Shown: positions 8,377 through 16,267, counted from the first letter of the stretch. The stretch: DNA of 31,713 nt from Candidatus Freyrarchaeum guaymasense (GCA_030587405.1 JAUQZD010000011.1:1-31713), one strand, 5' to 3'. Numbers and translations are program-made. The notes: generated by a model not told the origin, from the letters alone.

Positions 8377-8739
8377 ATGAAGATTAGTTTAACTGAGAGG
8401 GCGCGGAAATACATCGCCACGGCGGCTGAGAGGATCCTAGAGAGTAACGAGAAGCCTGTGCTGGCTGTTTGGGCCGAGAGGATTCATTCGTGAAGGGGCA
8501 GCAGGGTGGAGGTTCAAGTAGGCGTCTACCCTGAAAAGGAAGTTCTACGGGTGGAAGGCTTCAAGAAGGAGGCCGTATTAGACGGCGACGGATTACCGGT
8601 GTACGTCCACGAGGACACCTATAAATACCTCCCGGAGAAGGTGTACGTCGACTACGCGGGAAAATGGTACAAGGAGTACGTGTCACCAATTATTCCCCGG
8701 TCTACCTTAGAGGAGCCTGTTAAAAGAGGGGTGAAATGA
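8377..8739 (+). CDS. HesB/IscA-like small protein with one in-frame TGA
   Basis: One frame of 120 codons from the ATG at 8377 (GAGGGG seven bases upstream) to the TGA at 8737, interrupted only by a TGA at 8491-8493 (codon 39). The first part reads MKISLTERARKYIATAA and ends PVLAVWAERIHS; the second begins RGSRVEVQVGVYPEKEV and contains GDGLPVYVHEDTYKYLPEKV, then VDYAGKWYKEY. The layout resembles small HesB-like proteins whose central motif has Cys or selenocysteine, and the TGA falls where I would expect that Cys. It may be selenocysteine, readthrough, or a Cys-codon nonsense mutation that leaves a GTG restart at 8506. No selenocysteine insertion element could be identified. The family call is from memory of its pattern and is moderate. 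Confidence 0.55.
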
Positions 8740-8790
8740 GCCTCACCCCCTAAAGCGAGGGTGAGATGATCAAACGGTGAAGGCGCCGTT
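8728..8790 (+). promoter_or_regulatory. Cluster of three hairpins after the HesB-like gene
   Basis: GGGGTGA (8728-8734) can pair with TCACCCC (8743-8749), or CTCACCC (8742-8748) can pair with GGGTGAG (8759-8765); the two exclude each other. A third stem pairs AACGGTG (8773-8779) with CGCCGTT (8784-8790) around AAGG. They span the stop codon and the 3' region. Termination, attenuation or a recoding role are all possible. None shows the GAA/A internal loop I would expect of an archaeal SECIS element. Confidence 0.4.
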
Positions 8791-8878
8791 AAACCCCCAA
8801 CAACCTTCTTCCATTTAATAGACTTTCTCCGCTTAGACGCCGGCTTAGAGGCGTTAAAGCTCCTTCAAATTTTATTTA

Positions 8879-8895
8879 ATTTTAAAACATTTAAA
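8879..8895 (+). promoter_or_regulatory. Candidate TATA box before 8906
   Basis: AATTTTAAAACATTTAAA is AT-rich in a GC-rich neighbourhood and lies about 25 bases before a GTG at 8906. That spacing fits a leaderless transcript beginning at that GTG. Confidence 0.4.
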
Positions 8896-8905
8896 CCGGA
8901 AAATC

Positions 8906-8998
8906 GTGGAAGAGGAGGAGTTAGAAGCAGCGTTAACCGGTGTAATAGACACACTGATGCACATGAAAGGCGCAACAGTTAAATCCTGGAATAGAGGA
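8906..8998 (+). other. Possible true N-terminus of the 9003 membrane protein
   Basis: From the GTG at 8906 a frame reads VEEEELEAALTGVIDTLMH, then MKGATVKSWN. It then turns into improbable sequence, while the neighbouring frame takes over with EERLLVLRKEDGRLEEAEIEV. The join near 8990 needs a one-base shift. A promoter-like element fits this start. It is either a separate tiny ORF or the first 30 codons of the downstream gene. Confidence 0.35.
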
Positions 8999-9002
8999 GA
9001 GG

Positions 9003-10367
9003 TTGCTTGTTTTGAGGAAGGAGGATGGAAGATTGGAGGAGGCAGAGATAGAGGTTGTGATGGTTCCCCGATGGCGGCAGCCACTCTCAGGGTTCTGCGC
9101 CTTGATTTTAGGTTTGCTCGTTGCGCTTGCAACATGGTGGGTTTTCGCTGACGTCAGGTTTGCGCTCCAGCACTTCGTGTTCGGCTGGTATCCTGAGGTT
9201 GCGTCGCTTCTAGGTGGGTGGGGGCTTCTCGTCGCGGTCTGGCAGGCTTGGCTGGAAAACTACCCTTGCTCAAAGCTGAGGAAGCCTTGGCTGGTCGGCG
9301 TCGCAGGGACCGCGTTGAACCTTGTTCTGGTTTGGTTCATGGTTTACGTGGTGTTCTACCAGCTGGTTGGAAGCCTAGTTCCGGTGGCGAGCTACCCGAA
9401 GCTTCTCTCCCTAGGACTCCCCGTCGAAACCGCACTTTACCTTTCATCGTCTGCTACTGGAATGGTGACCGGGGCTACGTTCTCCTTCGGTTTGCTCTGG
9501 GTTGCAGGCTCCATGTTCTGGCCTCTCTACCATGAGAAGCAGCCTAAGAGGGGCGTCTACGCCGTCGCCCTCTCGCTCGCCATTGGACTGACCGCATGGT
9601 GGCTCATACTCCTCCCACCAGTATCCCAGATGGCGCAGTACTCCGCAGCCATAATGGCTCTCATGTATCTTTCAGAGCTACAACCGGCTATGAGCATACT
9701 GTACTCTGTGCTGACCTACTACTACACGATTTCATGGTTTTACCTTAACGCTGAAGCTTTAAGGAGGCTTAACATGACCCAGTGGGTGATATTCTTCGCA
9801 CTGCTCACAATGCTAACATGGGAGTATGAGCCCTGGATCAGGCTGAAGAGGCAGCCTCTAATAGGGGTGGCGGCGTTCATCTCCTGCACCGTTCTGGGCG
9901 CGGTCTCCGGCCTGGTCCTGTCGCAGGTGGTCTACACTCCGCCCATCCCTCCATCCTACGTTTGGGCAGCGCTGGGTCAGGCAGCACTAGCACCCATGGC
10001 GGAGGTTGCAAGGGAGGGTGCGAGGTGGACTGCCCCTCTAGTCCTAGCGGTGTTCCTCATCATAGCCGAGTTCATCCTTTACTTCTACTTCGACAATTGG
10101 CCTAAGAAGTATAGTAAACCAGTTAACATGGCGGTGAGGACCATAGTGGTTGTTCTGGCCGGGCTGCTGATGCTCTACGTCTACTACCTTGCATCAGCCA
10201 GCATCATAGGCGACCCGGACGTCGTCACCATGCTCACATACCCGATCCTATTCCTAGACCCGAGACCCCTGACGAATCCTCTGCCATTCCAGCTGTGGCT
10301 CCTCTGGATCCTGCTACTGCACGGGTACATATGGAGGAAGTGGCCTGTCTGGAAGCCTCTAACGTGA
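9003..10367 (+). CDS. Polytopic membrane protein, about 12 helices
   Basis: About 450 residues, rich in Trp and aromatic residues. After a short acidic N-terminal segment (RKEDGRLEEAEIEV) come roughly twelve hydrophobic helices, among them residues 30-50, 66-84, 97-120, 145-175, 187-205, 225-245, 262-280, 290-310, 340-362, 375-395 and 425-445. I recognise no family motif and claim no substrate; a transporter or a membrane subunit of a complex are both possible. It is not visibly related to the 5345 family. The start is uncertain: TTG at 9003 or 9012 after GAGGAGAGG, ATG at 9060, or the GTG at 8906 if a frameshift is real or an assembly error. Confidence 0.7.
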   Translation: MLVLRKEDGRLEEAEIEVVMVPRWRQPLSGFCALILGLLVALATWWVFADVRFALQHFVFGWYPEVASLLGGWGLLVAVWQAWLENYPCSKLRKPWLVGVAGTALNLVLVWFMVYVVFYQLVGSLVPVASYPKLLSLGLPVETALYLSSSATGMVTGATFSFGLLWVAGSMFWPLYHEKQPKRGVYAVALSLAIGLTAWWLILLPPVSQMAQYSAAIMALMYLSELQPAMSILYSVLTYYYTISWFYLNAEALRRLNMTQWVIFFALLTMLTWEYEPWIRLKRQPLIGVAAFISCTVLGAVSGLVLSQVVYTPPIPPSYVWAALGQAALAPMAEVAREGARWTAPLVLAVFLIIAEFILYFYFDNWPKKYSKPVNMAVRTIVVVLAGLLMLYVYYLASASIIGDPDVVTMLTYPILFLDPRPLTNPLPFQLWLLWILLLHGYIWRKWPVWKPLT

Positions 10368-10473
10368 AAACACCCATTTTTTCCTTTCTATTGTTAACCG
10401 GGAGAAGTCCAAGGTTTTCCGTTGTCCATCAAAGATGCGCCCACTAGGGTGCGTGCTGCTTGATTCCCCACGA

Positions 10474-11049
10474 GTCAAGCTTTACTGCCTGAAACAACCG
10501 ACCTTTGGAGGCGGATAGAGAAGGTAAGATTAGATGTGTTAGAACTGTTGGCGGTAAGCGTAGGGTTCCAGAATCGGAGATAAAGAGGATTTTAGGAACT
10601 CATGAAGAGAGGAAAATAGTTAGATATGCAAGGGTTTCATCACATACACAGAAAGATGATTTAGAAAGACAGATTGAGTTAATCAAAAGCTATGCTGGTG
10701 AGAAGGGATGGGAGATAGAGATTTTGAAAGATGTGGGTTCAGGGTTAAAGGAAGATAGAAGGAACTTCCAGAAATTGCTAGGGATGGTTATGAATAGAGA
10801 GGTTTCTAAGGTTATCGTAGCTTACCCAGATAGGTTAACGAGATTTGGCTTCAAAACACTTAAAGAGTTCTTTAAGAGCTATGAAACTGAGATAGTGGTG
10901 ATAAATAGGGAGGAAAAAACTCCACAGGAAGAACTTGGGAAGATTTGATTACGATAATCTCCCACTTTGCTGGTAAACTCTATGGAATGAGAAGTCACAA
11001 GTATAGGAAGGTTGTTGAGGGTGCAAAGAAACTCATACAAGATCCTTAG
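10474..11049 (+). pseudogene. tnpA: IS607 TnpA serine resolvase, broken
   Basis: A serine recombinase that would mobilise the element. The central domain is clear: [19 protein letters not shown] with the nucleophile Ser, [14 protein letters not shown], and [12 protein letters not shown]. Both ends are damaged. The N-terminal DNA-binding helix-turn-helix is reduced to KLYCLKQ (from 10477) and WRRIE, in frames different from [14 protein letters not shown], so most of it is deleted. Near 10938 one base is missing. The intact C-terminus [17 protein letters not shown], then [14 protein letters not shown], continues in another frame to the TAG at 11047-11049. The longest open piece is 10505-10948. 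Loss of the DNA-binding domain should make it inactive. Confidence 0.85.
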
Positions 11050-12358
11050 CTACAAGATTAAACATAATTATGACATTGGAGAGTTTCTAAGTAGCTATAG
11101 ATACCTTCTACAGAGAGCAATAAATATTATTTGGGATAACATTAATTGGATTGAGAGGAAGAGAAGAAACTACTATACAGTTAGGCAGGGGAAGAAGAGA
11201 AGAAAGAAATGTTGCTATGTTAAACGGTTGATACCTACAATTCCTAAGTCTAGAGAGTTTAAGAGAAATCTAAGAAACGAGCTGTTAAGGAATTGGAGTT
11301 ATGCTTCTCATTATGTTGATTCAGCTATCAAGGTCGCTTACTCGACCATGAATTCTTGGAAGAAAAACTACCTCAAAGGGAAAAGGAAGAGAAACAAGCC
11401 AATAGTTAAAAGGAAATTTATTAGAGTTAAAGGAACACTTTACATTTATAGAAACGGCAAAATTAGAATAACCGTTAAGCCGAGAAAACTTTACCTAGAA
11501 TTCGATTTATCTAATGCTTGGTTTAGAAAGAGAGTTGATGGATGTGATTTAGGAGAGTTAATACTTAAGAAAAGTGAATTAATAATTACTTTTAGAAGAG
11601 AACTCCTAGAAAAGAACCCATTTGAGAGAATCAGCTGGGATTTAAATAAATGCAGTATGGATGGATTTTCTCCTAAATACGGATGGATAAAAATTGATTT
11701 AAAATACCTTTACCACATACATAGAGTTCATGAAATTAAGAGGAAGAAAGTTCAAAGCATAGCTTCTAAGAAACACTCTCTTAAATCCCTCGTTTCGAGA
11801 CATGGAAAAAGAGAGAAAAATAGAGTTAAAGACTTCATTCATAAATTAACTACTCAATTGGCTAAAATATTCCCAAATGTTGAGCATGGTTTTGAGGATT
11901 TAGAGAAGCAAGGAATGTTCGACAAGAGAAAAAGGCACAATAGAGATGTTGCCAAGCAGAATTGGAAGACAATAATTCAATATATGAGCTACAAGTCTAG
12001 AGTTAAGCTTGTTAACCCTAAGAATACATCTTCTACCTGCCCCATGTGTGGAGAAAGATTGTTAAAGCTCCGAAAGGGGCAGGTAGTTAAATGCAAGAAA
12101 TGCGGCTTAACTTTAGACAGGCAACTATGTGGGGCAATAAACATATACCTTAGGATGTGTGGTTTTCCTCCCTCTCCGAGCATCTTCTACCGAGTGGTGA
12201 TTAAAAGGATGATCCCTCTGTGGAAGATGCGGATGAAGAGGGGGAGAGGGGTTACCACGAAAGGGGGCAAGGACAATGATATGCTCCCGATGAACCTAAG
12301 AGGGAGACTGAGCCCAATGAGCCCCAAGGCTTACATAGGCTTACCAATACCTATGTAA
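11012..12358 (+). CDS. tnpB: TnpB RNA-guided nuclease of the IS607 element
   Basis: A TnpB of about 445 residues with all recognisable catalytic parts. RuvC-I Asp is in ISWDLNKC (Asp210), RuvC-II Glu in [12 protein letters not shown] (Glu295), and RuvC-III Asp in [15 protein letters not shown] (Asp369). The zinc finger uses Cys343, 346, 361 and 364. The N-terminal part is basic and Lys/Arg-rich. The start may be TTG 11012 or GTG 11021, both inside the end of tnpA. The Pro/Met/Arg-rich tail after residue 380 translates the right end, where the omega RNA is expected. The protein seems able to cut although its partner transposase is broken. Confidence 0.85.
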   Translation: MLRVQRNSYKILSYKIKHNYDIGEFLSSYRYLLQRAINIIWDNINWIERKRRNYYTVRQGKKRRKKCCYVKRLIPTIPKSREFKRNLRNELLRNWSYASHYVDSAIKVAYSTMNSWKKNYLKGKRKRNKPIVKRKFIRVKGTLYIYRNGKIRITVKPRKLYLEFDLSNAWFRKRVDGCDLGELILKKSELIITFRRELLEKNPFERISWDLNKCSMDGFSPKYGWIKIDLKYLYHIHRVHEIKRKKVQSIASKKHSLKSLVSRHGKREKNRVKDFIHKLTTQLAKIFPNVEHGFEDLEKQGMFDKRKRHNRDVAKQNWKTIIQYMSYKSRVKLVNPKNTSSTCPMCGERLLKLRKGQVVKCKKCGLTLDRQLCGAINIYLRMCGFPPSPSIFYRVVIKRMIPLWKMRMKRGRGVTTKGGKDNDMLPMNLRGRLSPMSPKAYIGLPIPM

Positions 12359-12362
12359 GCTG
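12160..12362 (+). ncRNA. Candidate omega RNA of the IS607 TnpB
   Basis: In this family the guide RNA is made from the 3' end of tnpB and the right end, with the guide taken from flanking DNA. Here the low-complexity tnpB tail ends in a strong stem-loop at 12329-12360. The guide would be the bases just after the element end, starting about 12361. The boundaries are inferred, not seen. Confidence 0.4.
12329..12360 (+). repeat. Perfect 11-bp hairpin at the IS607 right end
   Basis: GCTTACATAGG (12329-12339) and CCTATGTAAGC (12350-12360) pair perfectly around a 10-base loop. The structure covers the tnpB stop codon and fits a right-end or omega-RNA stem. Confidence 0.7.
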
Positions 12363-12376
12363 AACCCCGTGAAAAT

Positions 12377-12383
12377 GATATAT
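12377..12383 (+). promoter_or_regulatory. Candidate TATA box for the condensing-enzyme gene
   Basis: GATATAT lies about 70 bases before the TTG start at 12449 and predicts transcription from about 12405. It is directly downstream of the IS607 end. A second perfect stem (AATCCCAT/ATGGGATT, 12391-12411) overlaps the predicted start point. Confidence 0.4.
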
Positions 12384-12448
12384 CTGCTGAAATCCCATTT
12401 TTTATGGGATTGTTGAGGGTGATGCTTCCTTTTGAAGGGGGATCGTCT

Positions 12449-13471
12449 TTGGGTAAGCCTCCTGTGGGGATTGTTTCGATAGGGGTTTATGTTCCTAAGG
12501 GGTTCCATACGAGCGAGGACATAGCGAGGGAGTCGGGGATACCTAGGGAGATTGTTGAGGAGAAGATGGGGATAAGAAGGAAGGTTATGCCCTACAGCGA
12601 GAAGGATCACCCGATATCCATGGGGGTTGAGGCTTCGAGGGTCGCCCTGGAGAGGGGGAACGTCGACCCTGAAACCGTCGACCTGGTGATATGGGCGGGG
12701 GAGGAGTATAAGGAGCACCCTATGATCACCGCCGGGATCAAGCTTCAGCACGAGGTCGGCGCCCGGAACGCTTGGGCCTTCGACATATCTCAGCGGTGTG
12801 GAACGATGATCGTTGGGTTAAAGCTGGCGAAGGATATGATGATAGCCAACGATGACGTAAACACTGTCATCGTGGCTGCGGGCTACAGGAACTGCGACCT
12901 CATAAACTACAGGAACCACAGGACGAGGTTCATGTTCAACTTGGCTGCTGGGGGTGCAGCCGTAATCCTAAAGAAGAACCATCCTAGGAACCACGTGCTG
13001 GAGGCTGCCTTCATTTCTGACGGCTCCTTCGCCGACGACGTCTACGTGCCAGCCGGAGGAACAGTGATGCCTGCAAGCGATGAGACCTTAGAGCGCGGAC
13101 TCCACTACCTTGACGTGAGGGACCCAGAGGACATGAAGCGCAGGCTCGACGCGGTCTCCATGAGAAACTTTCTCAAGGTGGTGAGGGATGCCGTGGAGAG
13201 GAGCGGCTACACGGTTAAGGACATAGGCTACCTGGCGATCCTCCACATGAAGCGAAGCGCCCACAGGTACATTCTGGAGGAGCTGGGGCTTAGCGAGAAC
13301 CAGACAACCTACCTTGAAGAGTACGGCCACCTAGGGCAGTGCGACCAGATCCTATCCTTAGAGTTAGGGTTGAAGGAGGGGAAGATAAGAGACGGTGACC
13401 TCGTCGTCCTTGTGAGTGCCGGTATAGGGTACGCTTGGGACGCCATAGCCATTAGGTGGGGGCCGTGCTAG
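12449..13471 (+). CDS. FabH/HMG-CoA-synthase-like condensing enzyme
   Basis: A thiolase-superfamily enzyme of the ketoacyl-ACP synthase III type, 340 residues, expected to make a carbon-carbon bond between acyl-thioesters. The active-site Cys is in DISQRCGTMIVGLKLA (Cys117). The His position reads LAILHMKRSAHRY (His266). The position that is Asn in FabH (YGNTS) reads EYGHLGQCD, so a His replaces Asn (His294). The TTG at 12449 has AGGGGG seven bases upstream and gives the natural N-terminus GKPPVGIVSIGVYVPKGF; starts at 12404 or 12422 would add unconserved residues. It ends with a 20-base tail-to-tail overlap with the acyl-CoA ligase gene. No DUF35 partner or thiolase is next to it, so a mevalonate-pathway HMG-CoA synthase is less likely. 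Confidence 0.78.
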   Translation: MGKPPVGIVSIGVYVPKGFHTSEDIARESGIPREIVEEKMGIRRKVMPYSEKDHPISMGVEASRVALERGNVDPETVDLVIWAGEEYKEHPMITAGIKLQHEVGARNAWAFDISQRCGTMIVGLKLAKDMMIANDDVNTVIVAAGYRNCDLINYRNHRTRFMFNLAAGGAAVILKKNHPRNHVLEAAFISDGSFADDVYVPAGGTVMPASDETLERGLHYLDVRDPEDMKRRLDAVSMRNFLKVVRDAVERSGYTVKDIGYLAILHMKRSAHRYILEELGLSENQTTYLEEYGHLGQCDQILSLELGLKEGKIRDGDLVVLVSAGIGYAWDAIAIRWGPC

Positions 13472-14993
13472 GGTAGTCGTCCCGTGGCTCCCCGTAATCC
13501 CTTCTCAAGTCCTTTTTCAGTATCTTCCCCGCCGGGGATTTTGGGAGAGAGTCGACGATGGCCACGTACTTTGGCACCTTGTACTTCGCCAGCTTCCCCC
13601 TGCAGAACTCGACGATCTCCTCCTTCGTTATGGTTTCCCCGGGTTTTGGAACTATTACCGCCTTCCCCACCTCCCCCCACTTCTCGTCTGGAACCCCTAT
13701 GACGGCGACCTCCTCCACCTTCGGATGCTGGTATATTACGTTTTCAACTTCAACCGGGTAGACGTTCTCCCCTCCGCTTATGTACATGTCCTTCTTCCTG
13801 TCCACTATGTAGTAGAAGCCTTCCTCGTCCCTTATGGCTATGTCACCTGTGTGGACCCATCCATCCTCGTCTATGGTCTTGGCCGTCTCCTCGGGCATCT
13901 CCCAGTACCCTGAGAAGGTGTGAGGCCCCCTTATGAGGAGCTCGCCCGCCTCCCCCACGCCGACCTCCCCCCCTCTCTCGTTGACGATTTTAACCTCGTT
14001 ATGGAAGAATGGCACCCCCACCGACCGGTGCTTCTCCTTCATGTACTCGACTGGCATGTAGAAGTTGTTTGGGCCGGCTTCCGTCAGCCCGTATCCCTGA
14101 ATGAAGGCTGCACCTCTCCTCCAGAATGCCTCCATGACTGGGAGCGGGCATGGGGCTCCCCCGGATATCCACATCCTGACGGAGGATAGATCGGTTTTCT
14201 CAAACTTGGGCGACTTAGCCATCATGTAGAACATGGTTGGGGCTCCTATGACTATGGTGCACTTGTACTTTTCCACGGCCTCCAGGACGTCGTCGGGGCT
14301 GAACCTCCTCCACGTTATCATTTTCCCTCCAACGTGTATGAGGGGTACGGCGAGCGTGTTCCATCCTCCGGTGTGGAAGAGTGGAAAGATTATTGGTGAG
14401 ACGTCCTCGGGGGTTATCCCCCAAGTAACTATGGTGTTCACGGAGTTCCAGAAGATCATCCTGTGGGAGAGGATCGCCCCTTTAGGCAGCCCCGTGGTTC
14501 CGCCTGTGAAGAGTATCAGGTGCGGGTCCTCCATTGAAACCTTCATCCTTCCAGGCCCGCCTCCTTCCTCCTCGAGGGCTGCCTCGTACTCTCCCCCCTC
14601 ACCCGTCGAGAGGAACTCCGCCCACGTAGCCTCCTTCCTCACCTTCTCCACGACCTCGTCGAACTCTGGGTCGTAGATGAAGACCTTCGGCTTCACCTGC
14701 TTAACCAAGTGGATGACCTCCTTGGGGGAGAGCCTTATGTTTAGGGGGGCTAGAATGGCTCCGAGCTTCCCTGTGGCGAAGAAGGCGTCGAAGCACTCAA
14801 CGCAGTTTCTCATGAGAAACGAGACCCGGTCTCCCTTACCGACGCCTTTCTTGGCAAGGTAGCCTGCAAGCCTTTTAGCTCTAGAGTCCAGTTCGCCATA
14901 AGTAAATGATTTCCCCTCGAAGATCAGAGCCTCCCTTCTAGGCGTTAGCGATGCTCGTCTGCCAGACCAGTCTCCAACCCAGCTCCAGCACAT
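13452..14993 (-). CDS. AMP-forming acyl-CoA synthetase
   Basis: An ANL-superfamily ligase of 513 residues that activates a carboxylic acid with ATP to an acyl-adenylate and then an acyl-CoA. The phosphate-binding loop reads FTGGTTGLPKG (162-172), with Gly where Ser is usual. Further motifs are GYGLTEAGPNN, GWVHTGD, the hinge YIVDRKKDMYISGGENVYP, and the catalytic Lys in SPAGKILKKDLR. The ATG at 14993 is preferred: GGAGGTGA lies four bases before it and overlaps the stop of the upstream hydrolase gene, which indicates an operon. The substrate is probably a medium or long fatty acid or an aromatic acid, but cannot be fixed. Confidence 0.88.
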   Translation of the reverse strand: MCWSWVGDWSGRRASLTPRREALIFEGKSFTYGELDSRAKRLAGYLAKKGVGKGDRVSFLMRNCVECFDAFFATGKLGAILAPLNIRLSPKEVIHLVKQVKPKVFIYDPEFDEVVEKVRKEATWAEFLSTGEGGEYEAALEEEGGGPGRMKVSMEDPHLILFTGGTTGLPKGAILSHRMIFWNSVNTIVTWGITPEDVSPIIFPLFHTGGWNTLAVPLIHVGGKMITWRRFSPDDVLEAVEKYKCTIVIGAPTMFYMMAKSPKFEKTDLSSVRMWISGGAPCPLPVMEAFWRRGAAFIQGYGLTEAGPNNFYMPVEYMKEKHRSVGVPFFHNEVKIVNERGGEVGVGEAGELLIRGPHTFSGYWEMPEETAKTIDEDGWVHTGDIAIRDEEGFYYIVDRKKDMYISGGENVYPVEVENVIYQHPKVEEVAVIGVPDEKWGEVGKAVIVPKPGETITKEEIVEFCRGKLAKYKVPKYVAIVDSLPKSPAGKILKKDLRRDYGEPRDDYPSTAPT

Positions 14994-14997
14994 GGGG

Positions 14998-15858
14998 TCA
15001 CCTCCTAACATTCAGGACTATTCTTTTGGGTTGAGGGGTAAAGGCCCCCTCGTCGACCTCTCCCAAGAAGTCCATCACCACCCTGTTGAAGAGGCGGGCG
15101 TTCTCTATGAAGAGGAGGTGGGAGCCGCCTTCGAAGAGAACCAGCCTTGAGTTGGGTATGGTCTCCGCCAAGAGCTCCGCGTTCCTGTACGGGACAACCC
15201 TATCCTTCGTTCCGGCCACTATGAGGGTTGGGGCCTTTATGCGTGAGACGGCCTCACCGAGGCTGAAGCTTCGGACGGCCTCAGCCTGCCTTAGCCAAGC
15301 GTACCTTGGCTGGGCTTCCTCTATCCTCCAAGCTATTATCTGGTTTATTTCCTCCGGGTGCTCCTCCATGTACTCCGGGTTGAACGCGTAGGACATTTTC
15401 CTCCTCAACGCCTCCTCAACCCCAACATCCTCCTCCCTTATACTCAAGATCGCATCCATGGTTTCCTTTGGGGTTGGGAGAGCCTTCTCCCCTCCAAAGT
15501 GCGTGGATACCAGGACGATGCCAGCCACCATGTCCGGGTACTTGAGGGCGAACTGCTGGGCTATGAAGCCTCCCATGGAAACCCCTAAAACATGTGCTCT
15601 TTCAACTTCGATGCTGTCTAGGAGCTCCTTTAGGTCGTCGGCGAACATTTCTATGGTGTAGGGTTCATCGGGCTTATCGCTCATCCCAACCCCCCTGTTA
15701 TCGAAGACTATGCACGAGTACTTGATGGGGAGCATGCGGAGCTGCTTAAACCACATCCACCGGGAGTACCCCCACCCCTCAATCATAGCCAGCGGGAACC
15801 CTTCACCGTGAACCTCAAAGAATAGCCTTACGCCATCCCTAAGGGTCACGTAGGGCAC
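14998..15858 (-). CDS. Alpha/beta-hydrolase, enol-lactonase-like
   Basis: Serine hydrolase of 286 residues. It has Ser94 in the elbow GVSMGG, acid Asp219 (AGTKDRVVP) and His247 (GGSHLLF), with DNRGVGMSDKP in the loop typical of 3-oxoadipate enol-lactonase-like proteins. The GTG at 15858 gives the natural start VPYVTLRDGVRLFFEVHGEG and has GGGAGGGGG five bases upstream; a start at 15921 would add 21 residues. The gene is followed after four bases by the acyl-CoA ligase, so it may release or ring-open the acid that the ligase activates. This role is inferred from context. Confidence 0.83.
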   Translation of the reverse strand: MPYVTLRDGVRLFFEVHGEGFPLAMIEGWGYSRWMWFKQLRMLPIKYSCIVFDNRGVGMSDKPDEPYTIEMFADDLKELLDSIEVERAHVLGVSMGGFIAQQFALKYPDMVAGIVLVSTHFGGEKALPTPKETMDAILSIREEDVGVEEALRRKMSYAFNPEYMEEHPEEINQIIAWRIEEAQPRYAWLRQAEAVRSFSLGEAVSRIKAPTLIVAGTKDRVVPYRNAELLAETIPNSRLVLFEGGSHLLFIENARLFNRVVMDFLGEVDEGAFTPQPKRIVLNVRR

Positions 15859-16069
15859 TGCAACCCCCTCCCGCAAGGGCGAAAGGTTCCTAATCCCTAT
15901 CAGACACCTCCACTCTCCCAAAAGCCACCATTACAGGGTACCTCCCCTCTAATAGAATCGGCAGAGGACACTATGGTACCCTTAATTTATTTAATGTTTC
16001 CGTGGTGCAGCCAGATGTTCGGGCGCTCTGCCGGGGACGGCGGCTACCCTGAGACGGGCTGATGGGCCG

Positions 16070-16142
16070 GTAAACACGCCTCGGGAAACAGGCCTCACCG
16101 AGTTGGGAGTGGTTTACGGTTGGCTCGGGTGAGGCGGTTTAC
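16070..16142 (+). promoter_or_regulatory. Inverted-repeat element with alternative pairings before sir2
   Basis: GCCTCACCGAG (16092-16102) pairs with CTCGGGTGAGGC (16124-16135) with one bulged base. GTAAAC (16070-16075) can pair with GTTTAC at 16112-16117 or at 16137-16142. CTCGG (16080-16084) can also pair with CCGAG (16098-16102). The pairings exclude each other. It may be a folded leader RNA or a protein-binding region. The rest of 15859-16267 shows no gene. Confidence 0.4.
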
Positions 16143-16267
16143 AGCTCCAGCTGCTGCCCTTCATGTACCGGCGGGGTGGACGGCGGAGACCTAGAGGTTA
16201 CAGGGGGAGGGGCGGTAAGCTTTTTAGCGTTTTCCTCCCTTCTTTCTCTTTAGGGTGGGTGGTTTGG

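Larger units (their letters stand above)
10455..12362 (+). mobile_element. IS607-type element with broken resolvase
   Basis: A serine-resolvase tnpA remnant and a tnpB gene overlap by about 38 bases in the usual IS607 order. The stretch is much richer in A and T than its neighbours, which fits acquisition from elsewhere. The right end probably lies near the 11-bp hairpin at 12329-12360. IS607 elements lack terminal inverted repeats, so exact ends cannot be read. It sits between the 9003 membrane-protein gene and the condensing-enzyme gene, whose promoter lies immediately after it. Confidence 0.75.

Noticed and set aside
12449..15858. OleABCD-like olefin or beta-lactone cluster (condensing enzyme, alpha/beta hydrolase, AMP ligase)
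   Set aside because: OleB is of the haloalkane-dehalogenase type with an Asp nucleophile, but this hydrolase has Ser in GVSMGG. The ligase has normal CoA-ligase motifs, and no SDR is adjacent.
16022..16142. SRP RNA, RNase P RNA or tRNA upstream of sir2
   Set aside because: The GC-rich inverted repeats lack the conserved cores of those RNAs, and no T-arm or anticodon arm can be drawn.
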